A stretch of 64,000 nucleotides of DNA, taken from NCBI RefSeq assembly GCF_051020955.1, contig NW_027477092.1, positions 35,788-99,787 on the forward strand, in the 5' to 3' direction. Positions 38,881-50,610 of this stretch are shown piece after piece (within the stretch, counting starts at the first letter, position 1; the number at the start of each line of letters is the position of its first letter). This stretch comes from Megalopta genalis. Lineage: Eukaryota; Arthropoda; Insecta; Hymenoptera; Halictidae. Made by a program: the position numbers and the translations under genes. A model generated the notes under the pieces. That model saw only the letters and a program-made list of their open reading frames with translations. It was not told where the DNA came from and ran no database searches.

Positions 38881-41039
38881 TATGATTAAGCTTCAAATAC
38901 TTGCGATATAAGTGATATAGCTTCAAAAGCTGTAGGAACAAACGAGCTAGCTTCAATTCCATGCGAGACACATGATTTAGCTTCAAATCAATGCGATGTA
39001 GAAGGTTCAGCTTCAAATCCATACGAAACACATGATTTAGCTTCAAATCAATTCGAAGTACAATGCTTAGATTCAAATCCATGCGAAACAAATGATTTAG
39101 CTTCAAATGAATGCGAAGTAGAAGGCTTAGCTTCAAATCCATGCAAAACAAATGGTTTAGCTACAAATGCTTGTGATATACATTATTTAGCTACAACTGC
39201 ATGCGAAACAAACGAGTTAGCTTCAAATCCATGATATATACATGCTTTAGCTTCAAATCAATGCGATGTAGAAAGTTAAGCTTCAAATCCATGCGATACA
39301 CAAGATTTAGCTTCAAATCAATGCGATGTAGTAGGTTCAGCTTCAAATCCATGCGACACATATGATTTAGCTTCAAATACTTGCGATATAAGTGGTATAG
39401 CTTCAAAAGCTGTGGGAACAAACGAGGTAGCTTCAATTCCATGCGAGACACATGATTTAGCTTCAAATCAATACGATGTAGAAGGTTTAGCATCATATCC
39501 ATACGAAACACATGATTTAGCTTCAAATCAATTCGAAGGACAAGGCTTATCTTCAAATCCATGCGAATCAAATGGTGTAGCTTCAAATACTTGTGATATA
39601 CGTTATTTAGATTTAACTGCATGCGCAACGAACGAGTTAGCTTCTAATCCATGCGAAACACATGATTTAGCTGCAAATCAATGCGATGGAGAAGGTTTAG
39701 CTTAAAATCCATGCGAAACAAATGATATAGCTTCAAACACTTGGGGTGTAAGTGATATAGCTTCAAATGAAGACTAATCAAACGAGTTAGCTTCAAAATC
39801 CACGCGATACACATGATTTAGCTTCAAATCAATGCGATGTAGATGGTTTAGCTTCAAAACAATAAGAGGTAGAAGCTTTAGCTTGAGATCAATAGAATGT
39901 AGAAGGTTTAGCTTCAAATCAATGCGATGTAGAAGGTTTAGCTTCAAATCCATACGACACACATGATTTAGATTCAAATAAATTCGAAGGACAAGGCATA
40001 GATTCAAAGCCATGCAAAACAAATGATTTAGCTTCAAATGAATGCGAAGTAGAAGGCTTGGCTTCAAATCCATGCAAAACAAATGGTTTAACTACAAATA
40101 CTTGTGATATACATTATTTAGCTACAACTGCATGTGAAACAAAGGAGTTAACTTCAAATCCATGCGGTACACATGATTTAGCTTCAAATCAATGCGATGT
40201 AGAAGGTTTAGCTTCAAATCCATGACATACACAAGATTTAGCTTCAAATCAATGCGATGTAGTAGGTTCAGCTTCAAATCCATGAGACACATATGATTTA
40301 GCTTCAAATACTTGCGATATAAGTGATATAGCTTCAAAAGCTGTGGGAAGAAACGAGATAGTTTCAATTCCATGCGAGACACATGATTTAGCTTCAAATC
40401 AATACGATGTAGAAGGTTCAGCTTCAAATCCATACGAAACACATGATTTAGCTTCAAATCAATTCGAAGTACAATGCTTAGATTCAAATCCATGCGAAAC
40501 AAATGATTTAGCTTCAAATGAATGCGAAGTAGAAGGCTTAGCTTCAAATCCATGCAAAACAAATGATTTAGCTTCAAACACTTGGGGTATAAGTGATATA
40601 GCTTCAAATGCAGACTAATGAAACAAGTTAGCTTCAAAATCCACGCGATATACATGATTTAGCTTCAAATACTTGCGATATTAGTGATGTAGGTTCAACT
40701 GCAGGCGAAACGAACGAGTTAACTTCAGATCCATGCGAAACACATGATTTAGCTTCAAATCAATTCGAAGTAGAAGGCTTAGCTTGAAATTCATGCGAAA
40801 CAAATGGTTTAGCCACAAATACTTGTGATATACGTTATTTAGATTTAACTGCATCTTAAACGAACGAGTTAGCTTCAAATCCATGCGAAACACATGATTT
40901 AGCTTCAAATCAACTCGGAGTACAAGGCTTAGATTCAAATCCATGCGAAACAAATGGTTTAGCTACAAATACTTGTGATATACGTAATTTAGATTTAACT
41001 GCATGCGCATCGAACGAGTTAGTTTCAAATCCATGCGAA
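38881..41039. repeat. Mixed satellite region with family E-like and family B/D-like monomers
   Basis: Positions 38,880-39,240 parallel 28,680-29,040 and 50,460-50,800. Positions 39,590-39,780 and 40,560-40,640 carry the TGGGG-type T monomer followed by the GACTAAT A monomer. Positions 40,680-41,040 parallel 29,690-29,930. Nothing other than satellite monomers is seen. Confidence 0.78.
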
Positions 41040-41690
41040 ACACATGATTTAGCTGCAAATCAATACGATGTGGAAGGTTTAGCTTCATATCCATGCGAAA
41101 CAAATGATTTACCTTCAAAAGCTTGCGATATAAATGATATAGCTTCAACTGCAGGCGAAGCAAACGAGTTAGATTCAAATCCATGCGAAACACATGATTT
41201 AACTTCAGATCAATGCGAAGTAGAAGGCTTATCTGCAAATCCATGCGATACAAATTGTTTAGCTTCAAATACTTGGGATATACATGATTTAGCTTCAACT
41301 GCACTCGAAACAAACGAGTTAGCTTCAAATACATGCGAAACACATGATTTAGCTTCAAATCAATGCGAAGTAGAAGGCTTATCTTCAAATCCATGCGATA
41401 GAAATTGTTTAGCTTCAAATACTTGGGATATACATGATTTAGCTTCAACTGCACTCGATACAAACGAGTTAGCTTCAAATACATGCAAAACACATGATTT
41501 AGATTCAAAACAATGCGTATTAGAAGGCTTAGCTTCAAATCCATGCGAAACGAATGATTTAGCTTTAAATACTTGCAGTATAAATGAAAGAGCTTCAAAT
41601 GCAAGCGAAACAAACGATTTAGCTTCAAATCAATGCGAAATAGAAGGCTTAGCTTTAACGCCATGCGAAACAAATGGTTTAGCTACAAAT
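41040..41690. repeat. Regular five-monomer (150-bp) cycle segment
   Basis: Successive monomers read P2-T-A-P1-Q repeatedly with few insertions. GAAGGCTTATCTGCAAAT begins near 41,223 and its partner GAAGGCTTATCTTCAAAT lies 150 bp later. T monomers read ACTTGGGATATACATGAT and A monomers ACTGCACTCGA; I see neither elsewhere in the window. The copies differ by several substitutions, so this 150-bp duplication is older than the exact one at 19,021. The forward frame is open throughout. Confidence 0.85.
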
Positions 41691-42176
41691 ACTTGTGATA
41701 TAGATTATTTAGCTACAACTGCATGCGAAACTAACGAGTTAGCTTCAAATCCATGCGATACACATGATTTAGCTTCAAATCAATGCGATGTGGAAGGTTT
41801 AGCTTCAAATCCATGCGATACACAAGATTTAGCTTCAAATCAATGCGATGTAGAAGGTTCAGCTTCAAATCCATGCGACACATATGATTTAGCTTCAAAT
41901 AATTGCGATATAAGTGATATAGCTTCAAAAGCTGTAGGAACAAACGAGGTAGCTTCAAATCCATGCGAAACACATGATTCAGCTGCAAATCAATGCGATG
42001 TAGAAGGTTTAGCTTCAAATCCATGCGAAACAAATGGTTTAGCTACAAATACTTGTGATATACATTATTTAGCTACAACTGCTTGCGAAACTAACGAGTT
42101 AGCTTCAAATCTATGCGAAACACACGATTTATCTTCAAATCAATGCGATGTAGAAGGTTTAGCTTCAAATCAATAA
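41070..42176 (+). other. Repeat-encoded open frame (368 codons) in the diverged region, probably not a gene
   Basis: It starts at GTG and ends at the TAA of an AATAAGAGG Q monomer. The first ~200 codons lie in old, diverged monomers yet contain no stop, unlike most diverged parts of the window. Of all the forward frames, this is the one whose openness is least explained by recent duplication. The product is still only decapeptides, with cysteine replaced by tryptophan (NTWDIHD) or leucine (TALETNE) in some units. Without ATG or unique flanking sequence I do not call it a gene. Confidence 0.65.
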
Positions 42177-44582
42177 GAGGTAGAAGGTTTAGCTTCAAAT
42201 CTATAGAATATAGAAGGTTTAGCTTCAAATCAAAGCGATGTAGAAGGTTTAGCTTCAAATCCATACGAAACACATGATTTAGCTTCAAATCAATTCGAAG
42301 GGCAAGGCTTAGATTTAAATCCATGCGAAACAAATGATTTAGCTTCAGATGAATGCGAAGTAGAAGGCTCAGCTTCAAATCCATGCGGCACATATGATTT
42401 AGCTTTAAATACTTGCGATATAAGTGACATAGTTTCAACTGGAGGCGAAACGAACGAGTTAGCTTCAAATCCATGCGAAACACATGATTTATCTTCAAAT
42501 CAAAGCGATGTAGAAGGTTTAGCTTCAAATCCATGCGATACACAAGATTTAGCTTCAAATGAATGCGATGTAGTAGGTTCAGCTTCAAATCCATGCGACA
42601 CATATGATTTAGCTTCAAATACTTGCGATATAAGTGATATAGCTTCAAAAGCTGTAGGAACAAACGAGGTAGCTTCAATTCCATGCGAGACACATGATTT
42701 AGCTTCAAATCAATGCGATGTAGAAGGTTCAGCTTCAAATCCATACGAAACACATGATTTAGCTTCAAATCAAATCGAAGTACAATGCTTAGATTCAAAT
42801 CCATGCGAAACAAATGCTTTAGCTTCAAATTAATGCGAAGTAGAAGGCGTAGCTTCAAATCCATGCGAAACAAATGGATTAGCTACAAATACTTGTGATA
42901 TACATTATTTAGCTACAACTGCATGCGAAACTAACGAGTTAGCTTCAAATCCATGCGATACACATGATTTAGCTTCAAATCAATGCGATGTGGAAGGTTT
43001 AGCTTCAAATCCATGCGATGTAGAAGGTTCAGCTTCAAATCCATGCGACACATATGATTTAGCTTCAAATACTTGCGATATAAGTGATATAGCTTGAAAA
43101 GCTGGAGGAACAAACGAGATTGCTTCAATTCCATGCGCAACACATGATTCAGCTTCAAATCAATGCGAAGTAGAAGGCGTAGCTTCAAATCCATGCAAAA
43201 CAAATGGTTTAGCTACAAATACATGTGATATACATTATTTAGCTACAACTGCTTGCGAAACTAACGAGTTAGCTTCAAATTTATGCGAAACACACGATTT
43301 ATCTTCAAATCAATGCGATGTAGAAGGTTTAGCTTCAAATCAATAAGCGGTAGAAGGTTTAGCTTCAAATCAATAGAATATAGAAGGTTTAGCTTCAAAT
43401 CAATGCGATGTAGAAGGTTTAGCTTCAAATCCATACGAAACACAAGATTTAGCTTCAAATCAATTCGAAGGGCAAGGCTTAGATTCAAATCCATGCGAAA
43501 CACATGATTTAGCTGCAAATCAATGTGATGTAGAAGGTTTAGCTTCAAATCCATGCGATACACAAGATTTATCTTCAAATCAATGCGATGTAGAAGGTTC
43601 AGCTTCAAACCCATGCGACACATATGATTTAGCTTCAAATACTTGTGATATACATTATTTAGCTACAACTGCATGCGAAACTAACGAGTTAGCTTCAAAT
43701 CTATGCGAAACACACGATTTATCTTCAAATCAATGCGATGTAGAAGGTTTAGCTTCAAATCAATAAGAGGTAGAAGGTTTAGCTTCAAATCAATAGAATA
43801 TAGAAGGATTAGCTTCAAATCAATGCGATGTAGAAGGTTTAGCTTCAAATCCATACGAAACACATGATTTAGCTTCAAATCAATTCGAAGGGCAAGGCTT
43901 AGATTCAAATCCATGCGAAACAAATGATTTAGCTTCAGATGAATGCGAAGTAGATGGCTTAGCTTCAAATCCATGCGGCACATATGATTTAGCTTTAAAT
44001 ACTTGCGATATATGTGACATAGTTTCAAATGGAGGCGAAACGTACAAGTTAGCTTCAAATCCATGCGAAACACATGATTTAGCTGCAAATCAATGTGATG
44101 TAGAAGGTTTAGCTTCAAATCCATGCAAAACAAATGGTTTAGCTACAAATACTTGTGACATACATTATTTAGCTACAACTGCATGCGAAACGATCGAGTT
44201 AGCTTCAAATCCATGCGATGCACATGATTTAGATTCAAATCAATGCGATGTTCAGCTTCAAATCCATGCGACACATATTATTTAGCTTCAAATACTTGCG
44301 ATATAAGTGATATAGCTTCAAAAGCTGGAGGAACAAACGAGGTAGCTTCAAATCCATTTGAAACACATGATTCAGCTGCAAATCAATGCGATGTAGAAGG
44401 TTTAGCTTCAAATCCATGCGATACACATGATTCAGTTTCAAATCAATGCGATGTGGAAGGTTTAGCTTCAAATCCATGCGATACACAAGATTTAGCTTCA
44501 AATCAATGCGATGTAGTAGGTTCAGCTTGCAATCCATGCGACACATATGATTTAGCTTCAAATCAATGCGATGTAGAAGGTT
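41691..44582. repeat. Family A-like monomers without a long unit
   Basis: Short stretches match family A (for example 42,600-42,930 against 6,030-6,380), but the 4.2-kb unit is not kept. The block ending in AATAAGAGG or AATAAGCGG plus AATAGAATATAG recurs at ~42,170, ~43,340 and ~43,765. A deletion at ~44,250 joins GCGATG directly to TTCAGCTTC. Confidence 0.78.
42091..42873 (-). other. Longest reverse-strand repeat-encoded frame (260 codons), probably not a gene
   Basis: On the reverse strand most P monomers read RMDLKLN, so ATG is abundant and open frames of 60-260 codons occur along the whole window. This is the longest. The product is a basic, leucine-rich decapeptide repeat (MDLKLNHVFR type) with no recognisable domain. 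It begins and ends at chance variants in the monomers. The other reverse frame (SHGFEAKSFV type) is also open in short stretches. Confidence 0.75.
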
Positions 44583-46232
44583 TAGCTTCAAATCCATGCG
44601 ATATACAAGATTTAGCTTCAAATCAATGCGATGTAGTAGGTTCAGCTTCAAATCCATGCGATATAAGTGATATAGCTTCAAAAGCAGGAGGAACAAACGA
44701 GGTAGCTTCAATTCTATGCGAAACAAATGATTTAGCTTCAAATCAATGCCAAGTAGAAGGCGTAGCTTCAAATCCATGCGAAACAAATGGTTTAGCTACA
44801 AATACTTGTGATATACATTATTTAGCTACAACTGCATGCGAAACTAACGAGTAAGCTTCAAATCTATGCGAAACACACGATTTATCTTCAAATCAATGCG
44901 ATGTAGAAGGTTTAGCTTCAAATCAATAAGAGGTAGAAGGTTTAGCTTCAAATCAATAGAATATAGAAGGTTTAGCTTCAAATCAATGCGATGTAGAAGG
45001 TTTAGCTTCAAATCCATACGAAACACATGATTTAGCTTCAAATCAATTCGAAGGGCAAGGCTTAGATTCAAATCCATGCGAAACAAATGATTTAGCTTCA
45101 GATGAATGCGAAGTAGAAGGCTCAGCTTCAAATCCATGCGGCACATATGATTTAGCTTTAAATACTTGCGATATAAGTGATATAGCTTCAAAAGCTGTAG
45201 GAACAAACGAGGTAGCTTCAAATCCATGCGAAACACATGATTCAGCTGCAAATCAATGCGATGTAGAAGGTTTAGCTACAAATCCATGCGAGACACATTA
45301 TTTAGCTGCAAATCAGTGCGAAGTAGAAGGCTCGGGTTCAAATCAATGCGATTCAAAGGGTTCATATTCAAATACTTGTGAAAGACATGATTTAGCTTCA
45401 ACTGCATGCGAAACACATGATTTAGCTTCAAATCAATGCGATGTAGAAGGTTTTGCTTCAAATCCATGCAAAACACGTGATTTATCTTCCAATTAATGCG
45501 AAGTAGAAGGCTTAGCTTCAAATCCATGCGAAACAAATGGTTTAGCTTCACATACTTGTGATATACGTTATTTAGATTTAACTGCATGCGCAACGAACGA
45601 GTTAGCTTCAAATCCATGCGAAACACATGATTTAGCTGCAAATCAATGCGATGAAGAAGGATTAGCTTCAAATCCATGCGAAACAAATGATATAGCTTCA
45701 AACGCTTGGGGTGTAAGTGATATAGCTTCAAATGAAGACTAATCAAACGAGTTAGCTTCAAAATCCACGCGATACACATGATTTAGCTTCAAATACTAGC
45801 GATATAAGTGATGTAGATTCAACTGCAGGCGAAACGAACGTGTTATCTTCAAATCCATGCGAAACACATGATTTAGCTGCAAATCAATGCGATGTAGAAG
45901 GGTTAGCTTCAAATCCATGCCATACACAAGATTTAGCTTCATATCAATGCGATGTAGTAGGTTCAGCTTCAAATCCATGCGACACATATGATTTAGCTTC
46001 AAATACTTGCGATATAAGTGATATAGCTTCAAAAGCTGTAGGAACAAACGAGGTAGTTCAATTCCATGCGAGACACATGATTTACCTTCAAATCAATGCG
46101 ATGTAGAAGGTTCAGCTTCAAATCCATACGAAACACATGATTTAGCTTCAAATCAAATCGAAGTACAATGCTTAGATTCAAATCCATGCGAAACAAATGC
46201 TTTAGCTTCAAATCAATGCGAAGTAGAAGGCG
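44583..46232. repeat. 1,650-bp tandem duplication, first copy
   Basis: Landmarks recur at exactly +1,650 bp (44,844/46,494, 45,276/46,926, 45,796/47,446) with identical translated segments. The unit is 55 monomers, that is eleven five-monomer cycles in length. Its left edge is near 44,583, where GAAGGTTTAGC differs from GAAGGCGTAGC at 46,227. Confidence 0.92.
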
Positions 46233-47882
46233 TAGCTTCAAATCCATGCGATATACAAGATTTAGCTTCAAATCAATGCGATGTAGTAGGTTCAGCTTCA
46301 AATCCATGCGATATAAGTGATATAGCTTCAAAAGCAGGAGGAACAAACGAGGTAGCTTCAATTCTATGCGAAACAAATGATTTAGCTTCAAATCAATGCC
46401 AAGTAGAAGGCGTAGCTTCAAATCCATGCGAAACAAATGGTTTAGCTACAAATACTTGTGATATACATTATTTAGCTACAACTGCATGCGAAACTAACGA
46501 GTAAGCTTCAAATCTATGCGAAACACACGATTTATCTTCAAATCAATGCGATGTAGAAGGTTTAGCTTCAAATCAATAAGAGGTAGAAGGTTTAGCTTCA
46601 AATCAATAGAATATAGAAGGTTTAGCTTCAAATCAATGCGATGTAGAAGGTTTAGCTTCAAATCCATACGAAACACATGATTTAGCTTCAAATCAATTCG
46701 AAGGGCAAGGCTTAGATTCAAATCCATGCGAAACAAATGATTTAGCTTCAGATGAATGCGAAGTAGAAGGCTCAGCTTCAAATCCATGCGGCACATATGA
46801 TTTAGCTTTAAATACTTGCGATATAAGTGATATAGCTTCAAAAGCTGTAGGAACAAACGAGGTAGCTTCAAATCCATGCGAAACACATGATTCAGCTGCA
46901 AATCAATGCGATGTAGAAGGTTTAGCTACAAATCCATGCGAGACACATTATTTAGCTGCAAATCAGTGCGAAGTAGAAGGCTCGGGTTCAAATCAATGCG
47001 ATTCAAAGGGTTCATATTCAAATACTTGTGAAAGACATGATTTAGCTTCAACTGCATGCGAAACACATGATTTAGCTTCAAATCAATGCGATGTAGAAGG
47101 TTTTGCTTCAAATCCATGCAAAACACGTGATTTATCTTCCAATTAATGCGAAGTAGAAGGCTTAGCTTCAAATCCATGCGAAACAAATGGTTTAGCTTCA
47201 CATACTTGTGATATACGTTATTTAGATTTAACTGCATGCGCAACGAACGAGTTAGCTTCAAATCCATGCGAAACACATGATTTAGCTGCAAATCAATGCG
47301 ATGAAGAAGGATTAGCTTCAAATCCATGCGAAACAAATGATATAGCTTCAAACGCTTGGGGTGTAAGTGATATAGCTTCAAATGAAGACTAATCAAACGA
47401 GTTAGCTTCAAAATCCACGCGATACACATGATTTAGCTTCAAATACTAGCGATATAAGTGATGTAGATTCAACTGCAGGCGAAACGAACGTGTTATCTTC
47501 AAATCCATGCGAAACACATGATTTAGCTGCAAATCAATGCGATGTAGAAGGGTTAGCTTCAAATCCATGCCATACACAAGATTTAGCTTCATATCAATGC
47601 GATGTAGTAGGTTCAGCTTCAAATCCATGCGACACATATGATTTAGCTTCAAATACTTGCGATATAAGTGATATAGCTTCAAAAGCTGTAGGAACAAACG
47701 AGGTAGTTCAATTCCATGCGAGACACATGATTTACCTTCAAATCAATGCGATGTAGAAGGTTCAGCTTCAAATCCATACGAAACACATGATTTAGCTTCA
47801 AATCAAATCGAAGTACAATGCTTAGATTCAAATCCATGCGAAACAAATGCTTTAGCTTCAAATCAATGCGAAGTAGAAGGCG
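46233..47882. repeat. 1,650-bp tandem duplication, second copy
   Basis: Near-identical to the first copy, including the shared 1-base deletion in GAGGTAGTTCAATTCC at ~47,702 (46,052 in the first copy). After the right edge (about 47,882-47,902) the next monomer is GCGAAACACATGA instead of GCGATATACAAGA. Confidence 0.92.
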
Positions 47883-48410
47883 TAGCTTCAAATCCATGCG
47901 AAACACATGATTTAGCTGCAAATCAATGCGATGTAGTAGGTTCAGCTTCAAATCCATGCGACACATATGATTTAGCTTCAAATACTTGCGATATAAGTGA
48001 TATAGCTTCAAAAGCTGTAGGAACAAACGAGGTAGTTCAATTCCATGCGAGACACATGATTTACCTTCAAATCAATGCGATGTAGAAGGTTCAGCTTCAA
48101 ATCCATACGAAACACATGATTTAGCTTCAAATCAAATCGAAGTACAATGCTTAGATTCAAATCCATGCGAAACAAATGCTTTAGCTTCAAATCAATGCGA
48201 AGTAGAAGGCGTAGCTTCAAATCCATGCGAGACACATGATTTACCTTCAAATCAATGCGATGTAGAAGGTACAGCTTCAAATCCATACGAAACACATGAT
48301 TTAGCTTCAAATCAAATCGAAGTACAATTCTTAGATTCAAATCCATGCGAAACAAATGCTTTAGCTTCAAATCAATGCGAAGTAGAAGGCGTAGCTTCAA
48401 ATCCATGCGA
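47883..48410. repeat. Nested 329-bp and 180-bp duplications
   Basis: The GGTAGTTCAATTCC deletion variant recurs at 48,031, 329 bp after 47,702. Positions 48,051-48,230 and 48,231-48,410 are a 180-bp (six-monomer) tandem pair with only a few differences, among them TTCAGC to TACAGC and CAATGC to CAATTC. These are small, recent events adjoining the 1,650-bp duplication. Confidence 0.88.
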
Positions 48411-49652
48411 AACAAATGGTTTAGCTACAAATACTTGTGATATACATTATTTAGCTACAACTGCATGCGAAACTAACGAGTTAGCTTCAAATCCATGCGA
48501 TACACATGATTTAGCTTCAAATCAATGCGATGTGGAAGGTTTAGCTTCAAATCCATGCAAAACAAATGGTTTAGCTACAAATAAATGCGATGTAGTAGGT
48601 TCAGCTTCAAATCCATGCGACACATATGATTTAGATTCAAATACTTGCGATATAAGTGATATAGCTTCAAAAGCTGGAGGAACAAACGAGGTTGCTTCAA
48701 TTCCATGCAAGACAAATGCTTTAGCTTCAAATCAATGCGAAGTAGAAGGCGTAGCTTCAAATCCATGCGAAAAAAATGGTTTAGCTACAAACACTTGTGA
48801 TATACATTATTTAGCTACAACTGCTTGCGAAACTAACGAGTTAGCTTCAAATCTATGCGAAACACACGATTTATCTTCAAATCAATGCGATGTAGAAGGT
48901 TTAGCTTCAAATCAATACGAAACACATGATTTAGCTTCAAATCAATTCGAAGGGCAAGGCTTAGATTCAAATCCATGCGAAACAAATGATTTAGCTTCAG
49001 ATGAATGCGAAGTAGAAGGCTCAGCTTCAAATCCATGCGGCACATATGATTTAGCTTTAAATACTTGAGATATAAGTGACATAGTTTCAAAAGGAGGCGA
49101 AACGAATGAGTTAGCTTCAAATCCATGCGAAACACATGATTTAGCTGCAAATCAATGTGATGTACAAGGTTTAGCTTCAAATCCATGCGATACACAAGAT
49201 TTAGCTTCAAATCAATGCGATGTAGAAGGTTCAGCTTCAAATCCATGCGGCACATATGATTTAGCTTCAAATACTTGCGTTATAAGTGATATACCTTCAA
49301 AAGCTGGAGGAACAAACGAGGTGGCTTCAATTCCATGCGAAACACATGATTCAGCTGCAAATCAATGCGATGTAGAAGGTTTAGCTACAAATCCATGCGA
49401 GACACATTATTTAGCTGCAAATCAGTGCGAAGTAGAAGGCTCGGGTTCAAATCAATGCGATTCAAATGGTTCATATTCAAATACTTGTGAAAGACATGAT
49501 TTAGCTTCAACTTCATGCGAAACACATGATTTAGCTGCAAATCAATGCGATGAAGAAGGTATAGCTTCAAATCCATGCGAAACAAATGATATAGCTTCAA
49601 ACACTTGGGATGTAAGTGATATAGCTTCAAATGAAGACTAATCAATCGTGTT
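48411..49652. repeat. Mixed A-like and B/D-like satellite between the 1,650-bp duplication and family E
   Basis: Positions 48,411-48,560 match family A. Positions 48,560-49,320 resemble 8,060-8,690 and 54,400-55,020. Positions 49,330-49,640 end in the TGGGA-type T monomer and GACTAATCAATCGTG. No non-satellite sequence is present. Confidence 0.78.
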
Positions 49653-50610
49653 AGCTTCAAATCCATGCGAAACACAAGATTTAGCTTCAAATCAATGCGA
49701 TGTAGAAGGTTCAGCTTCAAATCCATGCGACACATATGATTTAGCTTCAAATACTTGCGATATAAGTGATATAGCTTGAAAAGCTGGAGGAACAAACGAG
49801 GTTGCTTCAATTCCATGCGAAGCACATGATTTAGCTTCAAATCAATGCGAAGTAGAAGGCGTAGCTTCAAATCCATGCAAAACAAATGGTTTAGCTACGA
49901 ATACTTGTGATATACATTATTTAGCTACAACTGCATGCGAAACTAACGATTTAGCTTCAAATCCATGCGAAACACACGATTTATCTTCAAATCAATGCGA
50001 TGTAGAAGGTTTAGCTTCAAATCAATAAGAGGTAGATGGTTTAGCTTCAAATCAATAGAATATAGAAGGTTTAGCTTCAAATAAATGCGAAGTAGAAGGT
50101 TTAGCTTCAAATCCATACGACACACATGATTTAGATTCAAATCAATTCGAAGGACAAGGCTTAGTTTCAAATCCATGCGAAACAAATGATTTAGCTTCAA
50201 ATGAATGCGAAGTAGAAGGCTTGGCTTCAAATCCATGCAAAACAAATGGTTTAACTACAAATACTTGTGATAAACATTATTTAGCTACAACTGCATGCGA
50301 AACAAACGAGTTAACTTCAAATCCATGCGATACATATGATTTAGCTTCAAATCAATGCGATGTAGAAGGTTTCGCTTCAAATCCATGCCATACACAAGAT
50401 TTAGCTTCAAATCAATACGATGTAGTAGGTTCAGCTTCAAATCCGTGCGACACATATGATTAAGCTTCAAATACTTGCGATATAAGTGATATAGCTTCAA
50501 AGGCTGTAGGAACAAACGAGCTAGCTTCAATTCCATGCGAGACACATGATTTAGCTTCAAATCAATGCGATGTAGAAGGTTCAGCTTCAAATCCATACGA
50601 AACACATGAT
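49653..50610. repeat. Family E, segment X first copy
   Basis: It matches 56,193-57,150 at an offset of 6,540 bp with only scattered substitutions; translations of matching segments are identical over long stretches. It includes AATAAGAGG and AATAGAATATAG Q monomers near 50,025-50,060 and the GATAAACATTAT T monomer near 50,270. Confidence 0.9.

Noticed and set aside
41070..42176. A functional gene in the diverged stop-free stretch
   Set aside because: The start is GTG, the product is only decapeptides, and a 650-bp open stretch can occur by chance when each monomer lacks a stop. Kept as a low-confidence open frame only.
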